From positions 27,735 to 91,734 of the forward strand of contig JNDT01001541.1 in assembly GCA_000697055.1 (NCBI GenBank): DNA of 64,000 bases, read 5' to 3'. The notes under the pieces are model-generated. The model had not been told where the DNA came from and searched no databases. It saw only the letters and a list, made by a program, of their open reading frames with translations. Positions 48,010 to 59,433 of the stretch are shown here, piece by piece (the stretch's first letter is position 1; the number at the start of each line of letters is the position of its first letter). A program made the translations under genes and the position numbers. This DNA comes from Saksenaea vasiformis B4078 (Eukaryota > Mucoromycota > Mucoromycetes > Mucorales > Saksenaeaceae).

Positions 48010-48790
48010 TTCCTCGGGTCTTGAAGCGAATAGTTCATCTCATTGCTGTGAACTGTGACCATGTATCTTTGTCCCACGCAATGTAAAGCGTAAGTGCATG
48101 TTAAGATAAGGCACGCTAAAAAAAAGTTTATCAATGCGAAGCATCACACAGTAAGTTTTTGTCCGACAAATCCAACCTTTTCTTTTAGGCGCAATCGTAC
48201 GTTAAACCATCGTGTACCAGGGACCAGCCTAGATCCGACGTAACCACTGGCACAATGGTTCACATTCGGGAACACCCTTTTTTTGGAGAATGTTGACGAG
48301 TATTCAGGATCCGATAATAACTCTCTTCGCAATTCACTGGTTTATGAAAACATAGTAACGAGCTGAGGCAGAAAATTCAGAATTTACTGCTAAATAACTG
48401 ATGGGATAAGGATCTGTAAGCCGCTCTTGTACATTGTAGTGGAAAAGTACTGCACTGTATAGCTAACGCCTTGAAACTCTCCACGCTTTGAACAACAACA
48501 AACATACAGTATAAACCTTGCCAGCAGCACTATTTAGCTAGCTTGAGAAGCCGAAACGTAGAAATGATCCGATGGTATCAGGATTACGCTTATTTTTAAC
48601 GGAATCCGTTCTTCATCATCACATCCTTTACGTAGATCGTTTGCTACTGCTGGTACTTATTGAAACAACGACAGATTGTTTACTTCAGAGGCGGCTAACT
48701 GTAGGAACCAGTGGGACCTAGCAGTAGTTAGCATCCACGGTGCGGCGTGAATTTCCTGATCCACATAAAAAAGGCACGGAATTACAATGT
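48010..48790 (+). repeat. Dispersed repeat family B, copy 2
   Basis: The partner of 45430-46090, same orientation, about 2.6 kb downstream, with insertions in the middle. The blocks listed for copy 1 recur here in the same order. Divergence is high, so this is an old duplication or an old dispersed element rather than a recent insertion. Confidence 0.5.
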
Positions 48791-49866
48791 TCTACGTCCA
48801 AAATTCTCCCAACTCATCTTGTGGAGCCACTTTGCAATTACATATTTTCGTAACTTGTGCCAGATTCTGATAGCATCTACCAAAATTGCTATAATCAATT
48901 CTATTTGATTTCTCGCGTAATGAGAGAAGACTTGTAAACGGTCATCATACATCGCTTTTCAAGAATCGTGTACTTTGAGTCTGGGCAGTAAAGGCAGGAG
49001 AATTTACAAAATTGACTTGTGGAAACACCGGGAAAAGAATAGTCTATTGAAGGTCAAGAACATTATGGACTTTACGCCAACTGTTGTAGTTTCTTTGATA
49101 GATACTCGGGAGATACAAGTAACGGTTGCCAGTCTCGTGGAGTGACCAATTGACTTGTCGATGGGTTCATCTGTCTATTAACTCATCCTGACACTTTTGC
49201 GCCTCCGGTCCACACGGACATAGAGCGCGTTCATACAAGAATAATCAGCTGAGTACGTGACTATAGCCAATTTTCCAGTCTCAAGCCATCACACTAAGTT
49301 AGCAATCTGATCAGCGATACAAGCAACGCCCCCAGTACCCTGGTACTTTCGTTTTACATTGCGCAATATACGCACTCTATGATCATCACATTCTTTGTGT
49401 CTCCACTCACGTTGTCTTATGCAGCCGACATCAAACTGACGCTGTATAAACGCTGGGAGCGGAATATGTGTGATACAAAATTTGCGTGGCGTAGTTAGTG
49501 ATTCCAAGTTGAAACGCGATGTACCCGGTAATTAGGTGAAAAAAGAGAATTTTGCTGTTGTGAATGTGTCAGCGGGTGGAACCAAACTGAGTCTATTAGC
49601 TTTATTACAGCAGGGACCTGTTACACCTTGGCAGGTTACTCAAAGAACACAAGCCAAGAAGGGAAAAATAACAACTTCTGTTCTATTGAAGAGGGTAACT
49701 GGTGTCGATCATGGTAAGACAATGGTAACGGCAGTAGACATGGTATCAAGGCATGATAGAAGTCTGTGAGGCTTTACAAAATGCCAATGATATTTGCATT
49801 TACGAATTCCGATATTCATTCATCGTACAGTGTACCGGTAGCGCAATCGAGAAGGATGGCTATTGA
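48791..49866. other. Gene-poor intergenic DNA
   Basis: Frames at 49289-49507 (minus) and 49536-49769 (plus) are open but have no recognisable domain; the plus one (SAGGTKLSLLALLQQGPVTP) lacks a convincing context. Both may be remnants. Confidence 0.35.
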
Positions 49867-50103
49867 CTATCGTTTCTGCCGCCGTTTTCTTCGTTTTTGA
49901 ATCTGATCAAAGAGCACGGATTTTTGACACGGCGCATCCAAGAAGAAATCCCAGCCGTTAACATCAGAGGCCAACAGCGTCTTAGATGCCACAAAGGAGA
50001 CTCTCTCTCTCATCTTATCAATAAGTCTTGCTCCTGTCTTTTCTGATGTACCTTTTTCTTTCTTCTTTTTTTTTTGTTTTCTGGTTTTCTCTTTGAATGG
50101 CAT
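49867..50103 (-). CDS. Small basic hypothetical protein, 78 aa
   Basis: Lys/Arg-rich at both ends (KTRKQKKKKKEKG and QKRRKRRQKR) with a central non-repetitive core (SKTLLASDVNGWDFFLDAP). Such a layout fits a nucleolar or ribosome-associated small protein, but the basic runs also arise easily from A-rich DNA, and no family is recognised. It is transcribed away from the MYND gene. Confidence 0.35.
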   Translation of the reverse strand: MPFKEKTRKQKKKKKEKGTSEKTGARLIDKMRERVSFVASKTLLASDVNGWDFFLDAPCQKSVLFDQIQKRRKRRQKR

Positions 50104-50541
50104 GGTATGTCCATCTGTTTCATATAGTCAGTGCACAGCCCATGTTTACTGATTTTTCTTCTGCGGATCTTGAACTTTCATCAGTGCCCCCAAAGTGACA
50201 TTCTCGAATGCGGATCACTGTAAAGCAAGGCTGCCATCACGCGCTGTAACCAAGAGATGTGAGTGGGCCGCTGTCAACCAGTTTACCAATTAGTTCACTC
50301 CGCCCTAATCGGGTGGTTACACTGGTGTTATACTTCAAGACGTGGTTTCGGTGAAAAATGATAACATCGCTTGCCACACACAGGAAAAAACAGGTTCATT
50401 CCACGATCTACGGCTTACTAAAAAGCGGAAAACCACAGTCATTTGAGATTACTTTCCGTGGTCAACTGAAGAGAAAAGGTTCCACATTTTCTGGATTTAA
50501 ACCGCCGCTCACGTGGTGTCACGCCTCCATCTGCCATCGTG
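50104..50541. other. Intergenic, upstream of the MYND gene
   Basis: No supported gene. A plus-strand frame at 50358-50546 has no recognisable motif and ends at the TATA element. Confidence 0.4.
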
Positions 50542-50547
50542 TATAAA
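50542..50547 (+). promoter_or_regulatory. TATA box of the MYND-finger gene
   Basis: TATAAA stands 79 bp above the ATG at 50621. The same distance separates TATAAA from the ATG of the seven-helix gene at 54499, which supports both start choices. Confidence 0.5.
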
Positions 50548-50620
50548 TGGACGTCTATCTATAGGAGATGTCCACCTATCTATCACTCTTTTCCTCGCTT
50601 CTGTACTTTTCCTGCAAACA

Positions 50621-51340
50621 ATGCCTTTTCTTTTTTCAAACAAGCCATCTACAATTGAAAAGTCTCCTCTGACTAAAGCTCTTTTTACTCAAATCCATGT
50701 GCGCCATGATATTCATGGCTGTTTCCAGTGTGATGTTCTGGCAAACTGTTATCTGTCGGCGCTTACTAGCGTGAATCATGCCGAGGTGGTTGCCTGTACA
50801 AACGATTTACTTGAATTGGTGTGGCGAATGACCCATCTGGTCTTGGAGCATCGTGAAACGCGGTGCTATCGACCATTGCCGTGGTTCGATCGCTTAACAC
50901 ACGACTTGTGGGATTTTGCCAAGCGTCTGAAGGAGGAGAATGATTGCGAAGTGGACACAAAACAAGAAAACTATCGTAGGGCGGTCCAGATCACGATTTA
51001 CAGTTGCCGTGCACTGATTCACCAACAGAACGGCGACCTGAAAAAGGCAATATCTTATTATCGCAAGTGTGTGGCCGTGCGCTCTTGCGGGTTTGAATCC
51101 CAGAATCTGTTGCAACAATCGGCTTTGGTAACACTGGATCGTTTAATCACCGATCTCCCTACACCACCTACTTCTAGTGCTTCCTCCGTATCAAGTCAGT
51201 CCAGCTCCGTCTGCTGTGCCAACTGCGGCGTAGAACGACGCTCTATGCCGGTTTGTGCTCGTTGTCGGTTCCAAACATACTGTAGTAACAAATGTCTCAA
51301 GGCTCATAAGGCTATTCACGAGCCTATGTGTGGTCAGTAG
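50621..51340 (+). CDS. MYND-type zinc-finger protein
   Basis: Single-exon gene of 239 aa. An upstream in-frame ATG at 50513 precedes the TATA element, so the start MPFLFSNKP at 50621 is preferred. Residues ~15-195 are helical with no catalytic motif, including a TPR-like pair (RAVQITIYSCRALIHQQNGD, LKKAISYYRKCVAV). A Ser-rich linker leads to a C-terminal MYND finger: CANCGVE, CARCRFQTYCSNKC, then CLKAHKAIHEPMC, with all Cys/His ligand positions present. MYND fingers bind proline-rich partner peptides. Without a SET domain this is an adaptor rather than a methyltransferase (inference). A candidate AATAAA follows the stop by ~95 bp. Confidence 0.85.
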   Translation: MPFLFSNKPSTIEKSPLTKALFTQIHVRHDIHGCFQCDVLANCYLSALTSVNHAEVVACTNDLLELVWRMTHLVLEHRETRCYRPLPWFDRLTHDLWDFAKRLKEENDCEVDTKQENYRRAVQITIYSCRALIHQQNGDLKKAISYYRKCVAVRSCGFESQNLLQQSALVTLDRLITDLPTPPTSSASSVSSQSSSVCCANCGVERRSMPVCARCRFQTYCSNKCLKAHKAIHEPMCGQ

Positions 51341-51434
51341 GATCGTACCTGCCGTTTTCTCTATTTTCCATTTTTCTTTTATTGTACATATACCCCTTCC
51401 CCTCTCTTGTTTCTTATCATTTTATTATTCATGC

Positions 51435-51440
51435 AATAAA
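51435..51440 (+). terminator. Possible polyadenylation signal of the MYND gene
   Basis: AATAAA about 95 bp past the stop codon at 51340, in an AT-rich 3' flank. Confidence 0.4.
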
Positions 51441-51777
51441 CCTTATTCTTCTTCGCATCTCTCGATCTGTACCAGCGTAATACAAGAACACCAGGTCGGC
51501 TGAGACCCACGTCTTTCTCTTCATGCTCAAATTGATAAGCATCCTAGATCTTCCGACGGAATAAGAATAAGCTACTGCAGGATGCAGATAGCCGAGAATA
51601 TTTTGCTGCATTCGATGTTTTTCCTTTTGTCCTGCATTTCGTTCTCATGTGACTCACAATCAAATAATGCATCTTTGTCGATAGATGTACACAGTTACAG
51701 TCGACCTGTTTATAGTCACATCAAATGATTTATTGTAAAAAGATATACAGTAGCAAAAACTTCTAATTCCGCGAGAA
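51441..51777. other. 3' intergenic between convergent genes
   Basis: The MYND and dehydrogenase genes point toward each other; only their 3' flanks lie here. Confidence 0.5.
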
Positions 51778-53549
51778 CTAGAGCCCACCCATGTTGATGT
51801 ACTTGATGTTCATGTAATCATCCATACCGAACATGGATCCTGTAAACTGGTTTTCAGAATCTTATTTCAGATGCATCATCAACTTACCTTCACGCCCCAT
51901 ACCGCTTTCTTTGACGCCTCCGAAAGGTGTATAGCAATTGGAAATAATTCCTGAATTGACGCCAACCATACCACTCTCCAGCTGCTCAGCAACACGCCAG
52001 ATTCGACCAATGTCGCGAGAGTAGAAGTATCCAGCTAAACCAAAAGGAGTCTGGTTTGCCATCTTAATTACTTCATCCTCTGTCGAGAACTTAAAGAGAC
52101 CTGCTACAGGTCCAAATGTCTCTTCCTCTGACATAATCATATCCTTTGTCATCCCCGTAAGAACCGTGGGTTCAAAGAAACAGCCGCCAAGATGATTGCC
52201 ACCAATGACAATCTTAGCACCCTTGCTGGTGGCATTTTCGACATGCTTCTTGACCTTCTCGATTGCTTTGTTGTTGATGAGAGGGCCATGGGTGGTCTTG
52301 GCATCGAAACCATGACCGACTTGGAATTCAGCCACTTTGGCTGCAAATCGACGAGCAAACTCATCATAGACACCTTCTTGCACATAGATGCGGTTAGCAC
52401 ACACGCATGTCTGACCGGTGCCCCTATACTTGGATGCCAATGCACCTGCGAAGGTGTGAATAGATAACTTAAAATAGCACTTTTTACCTTCGACAGCGGC
52501 ATCAATATCAGCATCATCAAACACAATGAAAGGTGCATTGCCACCTAGTTCCAGGGATACTTTTTTCACTGTGCCTGCTGATTGTGTCATAAGAAGCTTT
52601 CCAACAGCCGTCTTACAGGTAAAATATTGTGTGAGAGACCCCGGTCAACATGAGCCATACAAGATAATTACCGATCCAGTGAACGAAATCTTCTTAACAA
52701 TAGGGTTCGTGCATAACTCTTTGCCAACATCAGAGACATGCTTTTCAGTAGTGACTACATTGATAACACCAGCCGGAATACCGACTCGTTTGGCAAGTTC
52801 ACACAGGGCCAGGGCAGAATAAGGCGTTTCAGCTCCCGGCTTAATAACAACGGTACAACCTGCAGCCAATGCTGCCCCCACTTTACGTGTAATCATAGCA
52901 TTTGGAAAGTCTACAAGTCAAACATGTCAGCTTTTTTCCATTTTTTATACATTGAGATAATTTACTCCAAGGGGTGATGATACCGACAACACCGACGGGT
53001 TGTTTGATAGTCAAAAATCGTTGACTGGGGATGTGTGATGGAATAATGGTGCCGTAGGTTCGCACAGCCTCCTCGGCAAACCATTCAAAGAAACTTGCAC
53101 CGTACACGATTTCACCTCGTGCTTCATTGATGGTTTTACCATTTTCCCACGTCAAAATAGTCGCCAAGTCCTCCTTGTGTGTCAGCACGGCATCAAACCA
53201 GCGTTTAAGCAGATCGTGGCGCTCTTTGGCAGTGGTACGCGACCAGGTCTTAAAAGCGTTCGAAGCAGCGTCAATCGCATGTTTTGTTTCCTGAACTGTC
53301 ATGTCTGGTACATCACCGATAGGTTTTCCAGACGCGGGGTCTTCCGAATGAGTTAGTATACGCGCCTCTGCCCTTTGGGTAACTTACCATAAACTGTAAA
53401 CGTCTCTTGAGAACTTTGCCACTCATTGTTAATGAAGGCTTGATGCCGAAGCAGATCCGGATCAGACAACTAAATGAACCTTAGCAGTCGTCCAATTTGA
53501 GTAAGCGTACCTTGGGTACAGTGGACGATGTAACAAAAGATTTGCTCAT
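51778..53549 (-). CDS. Succinate-semialdehyde dehydrogenase (NAD(P)+)
   Basis: Oxidises succinate semialdehyde to succinate, the last step of the GABA shunt. About 495 aa in seven exons with GT-AG introns; it starts MSKSFVTSS and ends [14 protein letters not shown] landmarks are all present: [20 protein letters not shown] (cofactor loop, split by an intron within PWNFPN), [17 protein letters not shown], catalytic-base Glu in LELGGNAP, and the nucleophile Cys in [12 protein letters not shown], where the CxC form is usual for [15 protein letters not shown] and [11 protein letters not shown] complete the fold. The ending [15 protein letters not shown] also fits the SSADH group. No mitochondrial presequence is evident, so it is likely cytosolic, as yeast Uga2. 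Upstream it shares a ~950-bp divergent intergenic region with the seven-helix gene. Confidence 0.93.
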
Positions 53550-54419
53550 GATGAGTGTTGGTTTACTATGAGAGTAAGACGAAGAAAAGCAATTTCTGAT
53601 GTAGTTTGTTCTCACAATAGACCGAAACATGGAAACAAAAGAGTTAGAAGTTTTTGCGCGCTAAACATTGTGTGTATTCGCTCTTTTTCCTTATTTGATC
53701 GTGAGAAGCCGGCATTAAAACCTTGTTAGCAATTCATCCACCACTAAGAAATGGTCTAAACATGATAGTTCAAACGTCCAAACTCGTGTCCAGCTCCTTC
53801 TTTATTATAGTACAACGAGGCTGACGCATTGCCAATACACACTATCAACAAACTGCAAAACAGATAGTACGCCGATCTCGGTTTGACACTGCTATACCGT
53901 TTGATCATGTGTATCCCAAACCTTTCGTCAGTTTGACGTTACATACATGATACCAGGCCCAGCAAGTCATACATGCATTGACACGTCAAGACCAATTGTA
54001 TTACAAATTGCAAGAATGACGATAATTCTGAGAAAACCTACACAGTACTGCCTTACAATTTGATCTATTCCAACGTGACACAGAACAGTCGATATGCTTA
54101 GCAGCAAAGTACATTATCTGTGTAAGGAAGAATAATTTGCAGCAGTTAGAAGAGAAATCCTCGGTCATTGTAAAGAAAGGAGGTAGTTTACCTTTTCTGG
54201 CGAACAAAAGGATCATTGTTTGTTCTAACGGTTTGTCATGTTCTTAACAAAAAAAAAAGTCGAGAAATACGTTCAGAAAATAGAGAAGTCGTGATCCCTT
54301 TATCTTGCTCGTATTTCCTCTTCGGTACCATCCGTTGTGTTACTCGATATCCAGGAAGAAAAGCAATGGAAGAAAGAAACGGGGCTGCTTCTGTAACAAG
54401 TGGCATGCATGGAAGGCAG
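53550..54419. other. Divergent intergenic region (dehydrogenase / seven-helix gene)
   Basis: About 870 bases holding both promoters. No supported gene; frames at 54001-54216 (minus) and 54216-54446 (plus) are unsupported. Confidence 0.5.
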
Positions 54420-54425
54420 TATAAA
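54420..54425 (+). promoter_or_regulatory. TATA box of the seven-helix gene (copy 2)
   Basis: TATAAA followed by T, 79 bp above the ATG at 54499. Confidence 0.5.
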
Positions 54426-54498
54426 TCCTCAGTCGTGCAATTTTGATACCTTTTTCACTACTCTTTCTTTTTTATTCTCTATTATTTAATATTTTACT

Positions 54499-55722
54499 AT
54501 GAACGATGCTAATAAGCAAATGTCAAAATACTACCGTGAAGCAAACTACACCTTGATATACATGAGTATATGTTTCTCATGTACTTTATGGCAGATTATC
54601 ACGGCAAGCAGGCTACTGTGGAAGAAAAGAAAACTTCTACACCTAGCAGTACTTTTCGAGACTTTGATTTCGTGTTTTTCTATCTTTTGCAGCTTACTCA
54701 ACCCGATTACCGACGTCAGTTGTCAATTTGTATGATCCATTGTTATTAGGCATTTGATTTCTGATTGTATGTCCTAGCGCTATTGGGTTTCCATAATCAC
54801 CGTCAACCTGGGAGGATGCTGTGTCCAGTCTATCCTGTTGTACAAGGCATTCATATGCTATCATAGAACGTTATGGCTCGCCCTTATAGGATCGGTAGTC
54901 AATCTTGGGTATATAGGTTTGACTTTTATTTTCGCAACCTTGGCACGAGTACCAACGTACAAAGACATCACAGGTGTTTGCATCGTAAGTCATAAGACGT
55001 GGCCCGTAGATAAATCCACTGACGCTATACACACAGCTTGATAATTGTAAATGAACATGCGCATGCTATCACGGATTTGCCCTTACGTCTTTCTTTAGTG
55101 GAATGGCCTGCTCTTGCCAAGTTGGCACTGGATATTATAAGCAACTTTGTTTTGTCATTAGCTTTCTTAATGGTGATCCACAAGCATTACCGCATGTTTG
55201 GTAATAGCGTACATAAATGGCTCTTGTCAAGCGGCTTGCTCTTCTCGTAAGAAACTATCCTATTAATGTACACGCTGATCTTTCTTTTTTTTTTTTTTTA
55301 GCATTGGCGTCATTGCTACCAACGTGGTGGTTGGCATCTTGATCTCTGTTAGAGCTGTGGGTGGTCTTTCTGCAGATCTCTATTCGTTTGAATGTAAGTA
55401 GATAAATGTAAATAGGAGACTCAACCAGTCAATGTTTGTAGGGGTCATCACTGGGTATCTGCTGATCAAGCAGTTCAAGGTGGATCACTCAGAGAATAAA
55501 GAAGGCAACGTGCATTCCCCTGAACTAAGTAGCAGTGCCAGTGTACTCCCGCGTCAATCACGTCATACAACAAGCTATGAAGAGGATGAAGAAATTCGGA
55601 TCACCGGAGACTTTCTATCCAACGTAATTCATCCACAATCAAAATTCTATTGCCAAAACTGTCGAACATCTGTTTACACAGTCAATGATCTACAACTTCA
55701 AACAAAAGAAGAATCAACTTAG
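54499..55722 (+). CDS. Seven-transmembrane receptor-like protein (copy 2)
   Basis: 322 aa in six exons: 54499-54729, 54778-54984, a 10-nt microexon 55037-55046, 55099-55246, 55302-55393, 55442-55722; introns GT-AG, total whole codons. Helices are visible at YTLIYMSICFSCTLWQIIT, LLHLAVLFETLISCFSIFC, YWVSIITVNLGGCCVQSIL, LWLALIGSVVNLGYIGLTFI, LAKLALDIISNFVLSLAFLM, GLLFSIGVIATNVVVGILIS and around FEWVITGYLLI. The loop before helix 5 has GVCILDN, where copy 1 has GKCTIG, and helix 5 aligns with that of copy 1 (D..xxN..L...FLM against D..xxN..L...LFM). The C-terminal tail (~85 residues) is Ser/Glu-rich and holds a Cys pair (FYCQNCRTS). Receptor function is inferred from topology; the ligand is unknown. 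Confidence 0.72.
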
Positions 55723-56094
55723 TTCCCTTTTCTGCTCAAATTGCTTTTCTTGATAATCAAAACAACATACATATCTTATCGCAGTCTTCCGGCCTGATAT
55801 GGAGAACATTAACATAATAATACCTTCCTCAATGCGTGTATTTTCATTGTACTATGACGAAATGTCACAATGTCAAACCCGTGCAAACAAGATATCCTTG
55901 TGTTCTTAAAACACTAGCTTTTGCTTCTTTTAATACAATGTACAAGTGAAGGAATAATGGAGGTTCAGATGCTGCAAAAATTACACGGGTATGTGTGCAA
56001 TTCAATTATCGAAATGCTTGCTCGTCGATGAAACGTCCATCCTACCATATCGTGTCTCCAGAATATTTCTCGTCAACAAGTTATCTAAACTTAT
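55723..56094. other. 3' intergenic between convergent genes
   Basis: AT-rich 3' flanks of the seven-helix gene and of LSG1; no gene seen. Confidence 0.5.
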
Positions 56095-58384
56095 CTACAT
56101 GTAATCATAGCCTCCTCCACTAACTCGAGATTTTTTCCTCTTTTCCTTCTTGTGCTTTTTGCCTGGGATGCCTACATCGCCTCGGGCGGCTTCTGCCAGT
56201 GCTAAACGTTCGCGACGTCCTTGCGGTAAAGGTGTGCCGTCATCTGCAATCATGCGTTGATGAGGATACATCTGCGTGCGTGAGAAACCACCACGCATGA
56301 CTTCACCAGCCTTTCCTCGCACTTTGGGTGCGCTCATATGGACATTGAAAAAGGCATTGTCCACTGCCTCCGTCTTGGAACCTGGTGGCGCTGTGGGCCG
56401 TCCAGCAGGAGCAACATAACTGTGCGCACTTGCAGGCACACGTGTAGTAGGTGCCTGCTTTTTAAGCACTTTGAGAGCAGCTTCGTGGTGCTCTTTGTTA
56501 AATTCGTCTGCGTCGTAGCCAGGAGGTGGATGACAGAATAGCAGTTTACCCTGATAAATCATAAACACCATGCAATGCTTTACGCTGTTAACTTACATTC
56601 ACATAGTCCTTCAAAATATAGCGAGCTGCACGAGCCTCATCAGGATTACCTTGGCTTGATCGGAAATAACCTCTAGCAACTACACACGTATTCAATACCT
56701 ACATTCAGCTGTACAGATACACTTACTTGCATAGGTTGTACACAATTCGGCACTTGTAGGGATACCCGTGCCACCATCCTCTTTAGGCTGTATTCTAATC
56801 TTGATACCATAAGTTGCCTCAAGAACATTCTGAGGAATTCGTCTTGCCACAAGTGAGGTGGGACCAGTATGTTCACGCAGCTGATCAATAGGTAAAACAC
56901 CGTTACAGACTTGATCTGCCTTCGTTGTCGAAAATGTTGGGAAAACCAAACCAGGACAATCGCACAGCACGAGAGAGGGCGTGAGATGGATTGTCTGGAA
57001 ATGTTTCGTTTTTCCGGGTGTAGAGGAGACAGATACACGCTTTTCACCAATCAATGCGTTGATAGTACTTGATTTTCCGACGTTGGGATAACCGACCAAA
57101 CCAATTGTGATCTTTTGACCATCTTCCGTTACTGGTGTTTCCTCAATCAACAAATCAAGCAGATCTGTCGTCGTACGTATACGTATCCGCTCATCTTCAT
57201 CCGACGGTGTCTGTTCCTCGGAAGAAATATGTGTCTTTGATAAATCCTCCGTCACCTTTTCAGTATCGCTGGCCTCGTCCTTCTCATCAGCACCATTAAC
57301 TTCAGTGTTCTCCTCCTCTTCCTCTTCCTCGTCCTCGTCCTCGTCCTCATCCTCTTCATCTTCGCTATTTTGTGCTCGCTTCTCTGCTTGCATAGCTTTT
57401 TCTAGCTCTTCCTTCTCCTGTCGTGCTTTTTCTTCTTCCTGCATTTTTGCGGCCAAGACAGCAGAAAAGAATGTGTATCTGATTCCTTTCGAGTCAAGAT
57501 AGTCGGCCCATCGTCGTCTAACCCTATGTGTTAGTACTTTTCATCCTTTTCCTGTGTGCTTTGTCCGCGTGTACCTTTGTTCTGAGGTTAGGAAATCACC
57601 CTTGTTAATCAGCAACAGATTACGTTTCTGTGGATCAACTTCCTTGACATATTTTTCCAGATCGGCACTGCGGAACAGCATAGGATTTCTTGCGTCGACA
57701 ATTTGTACGACCAGCTGCGATCGTTCAATGACTCTCCAAAGTTGACGCCATACTTCGATATTCTTCTCAAAGGGCGTTAACAACAATCCCTCTTCTTCCT
57801 CCAGCCTGCAATGCTATAAGTTTCTTTATCTTTCATTCATATCCTTACGTTGCCATGCCACGACGCCATTCCAAGAAAGATTCACGTTCATTGCGCTGCA
57901 CCTGTTCTGCTGTCATGGACTTGTCCCATGCCGGTCGTCGAGGAACAGAGAGCTTATCAAGATTGGCTTCATGTTTCTTTAGTCGTTCCTTTTCTTCGTG
58001 CTCTGATAGTAGGAAGGGATTCTGGTAATTATTTTCCACCACCTTGACATTTAGTCTCTCTAATATCTTAGTCAGCTCGGGCTCTTTTTTTTTCCCTTTT
58101 TCATTCTCCCAACCTGCGGTGAAATCCGTTCCGGCCAACTCTGCAGTGCTAAGAAAGGCCTCCAGATCGTTTTCTTGGGTAATACTCTGCATCTTGACCC
58201 ATTTGGGTTCCTCTGCGATATCCGTTGTATGCTAGCAACAAGTGTTAACGGCGAAAAAGTAACAGAGAAAAAAAATAGTTACGAGTTTTCCTTCATCGAT
58301 GGCGATCGCGCGTTGTCCTTGGAATCGAGCGCGAATCACTGCTCGACCGAGCGATCCCGCTTGCTTTTTTCCTTTTGGAGGCAT
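56095..58384 (-). CDS. LSG1: LSG1-type circularly permuted GTPase (60S ribosome biogenesis)
   Basis: LSG1 releases the export adaptor NMD3 from cytoplasmic pre-60S subunits (family knowledge). Roughly 690 aa; six introns, the first directly after GKL near 58283. The start MPPKGKK at 58384 is typical of the family, although the frame is open 15 codons further up. Motifs come in the permuted order: IVDARNPMLFR, then G4 as LLINKGDFLT, then far downstream G1 GYPNVGKSSTINAL, the switch region SSTPGKTKHFQTI, and G3 CDCPGLVFP. Between G4 and G1 lies a long acidic run (EDEDEDEDEEEEEEE), common in LSG1. The Lys-rich C-terminus (GKKHKKEKRKKSR) fits rRNA binding. All GTP-binding motifs look intact. Divergent from a small plus-strand ORF 127 bp away. 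Confidence 0.95.
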
Positions 58385-58511
58385 AGTGGAAAGTAAAAAG
58401 TTGAAGTATTCCTTCCAGAGCCAAACCAATTTTAACCAGTCAGTAAAAGCAGTCAGCTTCCCGCCACAAAAGAGGTCGGGCGCTATTCCGATTCGGTGCG
58501 ATGACTGAGCA
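58385..58511. promoter_or_regulatory. Short divergent promoter region (LSG1 / small ORF)
   Basis: Only 127 bp separate the LSG1 start codon from the plus-strand ATG at 58512. No clear TATA box is seen, which fits a housekeeping promoter. Assignment by position only. Confidence 0.35.
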
Positions 58512-58808
58512 ATGCGAGCAGTGATCGATCCACTAGTTATTCAGCATTCACCTTCGGGGGAATTATTACGGACAATCTACTTCGACTCATGCAACCAGGC
58601 GCTGTATGATGAGGAAACCTTATCGACTGATGAGATCTTATGTATCAAGAATCACACAAAAGCTGACCAGGTCATTCCGGCCGACTTCGCAACTTCATGC
58701 TCTAGACAGAACGCTGTGGAAATTAATTCCAAGGCTTCGCGAACATTAGATATTGCTCAACAGCCACAACGTACTAGGCGGCGCGATTTGCACGTGTTGT
58801 CATCCTAG
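58512..58808 (+). CDS. Small hypothetical protein, 98 aa
   Basis: An open frame starting MRAVIDPLVIQHSPSGELL, placed head-to-head with LSG1. The first half (GELLRTIYFDSCNQALYDEE) looks like real protein; the second half is more polar. No domain recognised. It could be a small single-exon gene sharing LSG1's promoter, or the first exon of a gene whose other exons I could not find. Confidence 0.4.
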   Translation: MRAVIDPLVIQHSPSGELLRTIYFDSCNQALYDEETLSTDEILCIKNHTKADQVIPADFATSCSRQNAVEINSKASRTLDIAQQPQRTRRRDLHVLSS

Positions 58809-59433
58809 TACCATGGTACAGTTAGTGATACTTTAGCGTTCGTGCATTTTCTCAGCTGTTTGCTTGAACTTTGATAACTACTGTTGTTGAATATATTACT
58901 AAGACATTGGCCGGGTTATCAGCAACAAATCCAAGCGATGAAGAACAGAGGTGTGCTGATCATTGGATATGTTCGGAAATCAAAAACGCCAGAAGTTGCG
59001 AAGGACTAGAATACAGCGTAAGGTGCCAAGTGACTACAGCCTGAGATTCAAAAATGACCATTCGACAAACTGACAGACTCTATACGAATCACACAGTTAG
59101 ACACGGCCCTTTCCATAACCATACAGATACCTTTTTCACCTACTACGACACAATTCCGACATCTTGCAGCCAGCAATTCTCTAACAAATCCACGTGACGC
59201 AGTTTTTCTATTAGTAGTCGTTATTTCTTCATAGTATCCGCTTAAATTTCAATAGTAGAGTGTCCCGTAGGCAAAAGTAGATCGTCCGTGGTAATTCTCC
59301 ACTTTCAAATGCGTCCGAACGCATCAAATGCTATTATATACAGTGTAATTCCTCTTCCTTTTCATTCCTTACTTTGGTCAGACACGATATCTAAGCACAT
59401 CTAAATTTTATATTTTTTCCCAACCCAATGAGA
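58809..59433. other. Intergenic, nothing seen
   Basis: No supported gene or repeat; AT-rich near the 3' end of the fluoride exporter gene. Confidence 0.5.

Noticed and set aside
51078..51105. GGGTTTGAATCCCAG resembling a tRNA T-loop
   Set aside because: It is within the MYND gene's coding frame and has no matching acceptor stem or anticodon arm.
57305..57502. Plus-strand frame made almost only of Ser codons
   Set aside because: It is the antisense shadow of the acidic Glu/Asp run in LSG1.
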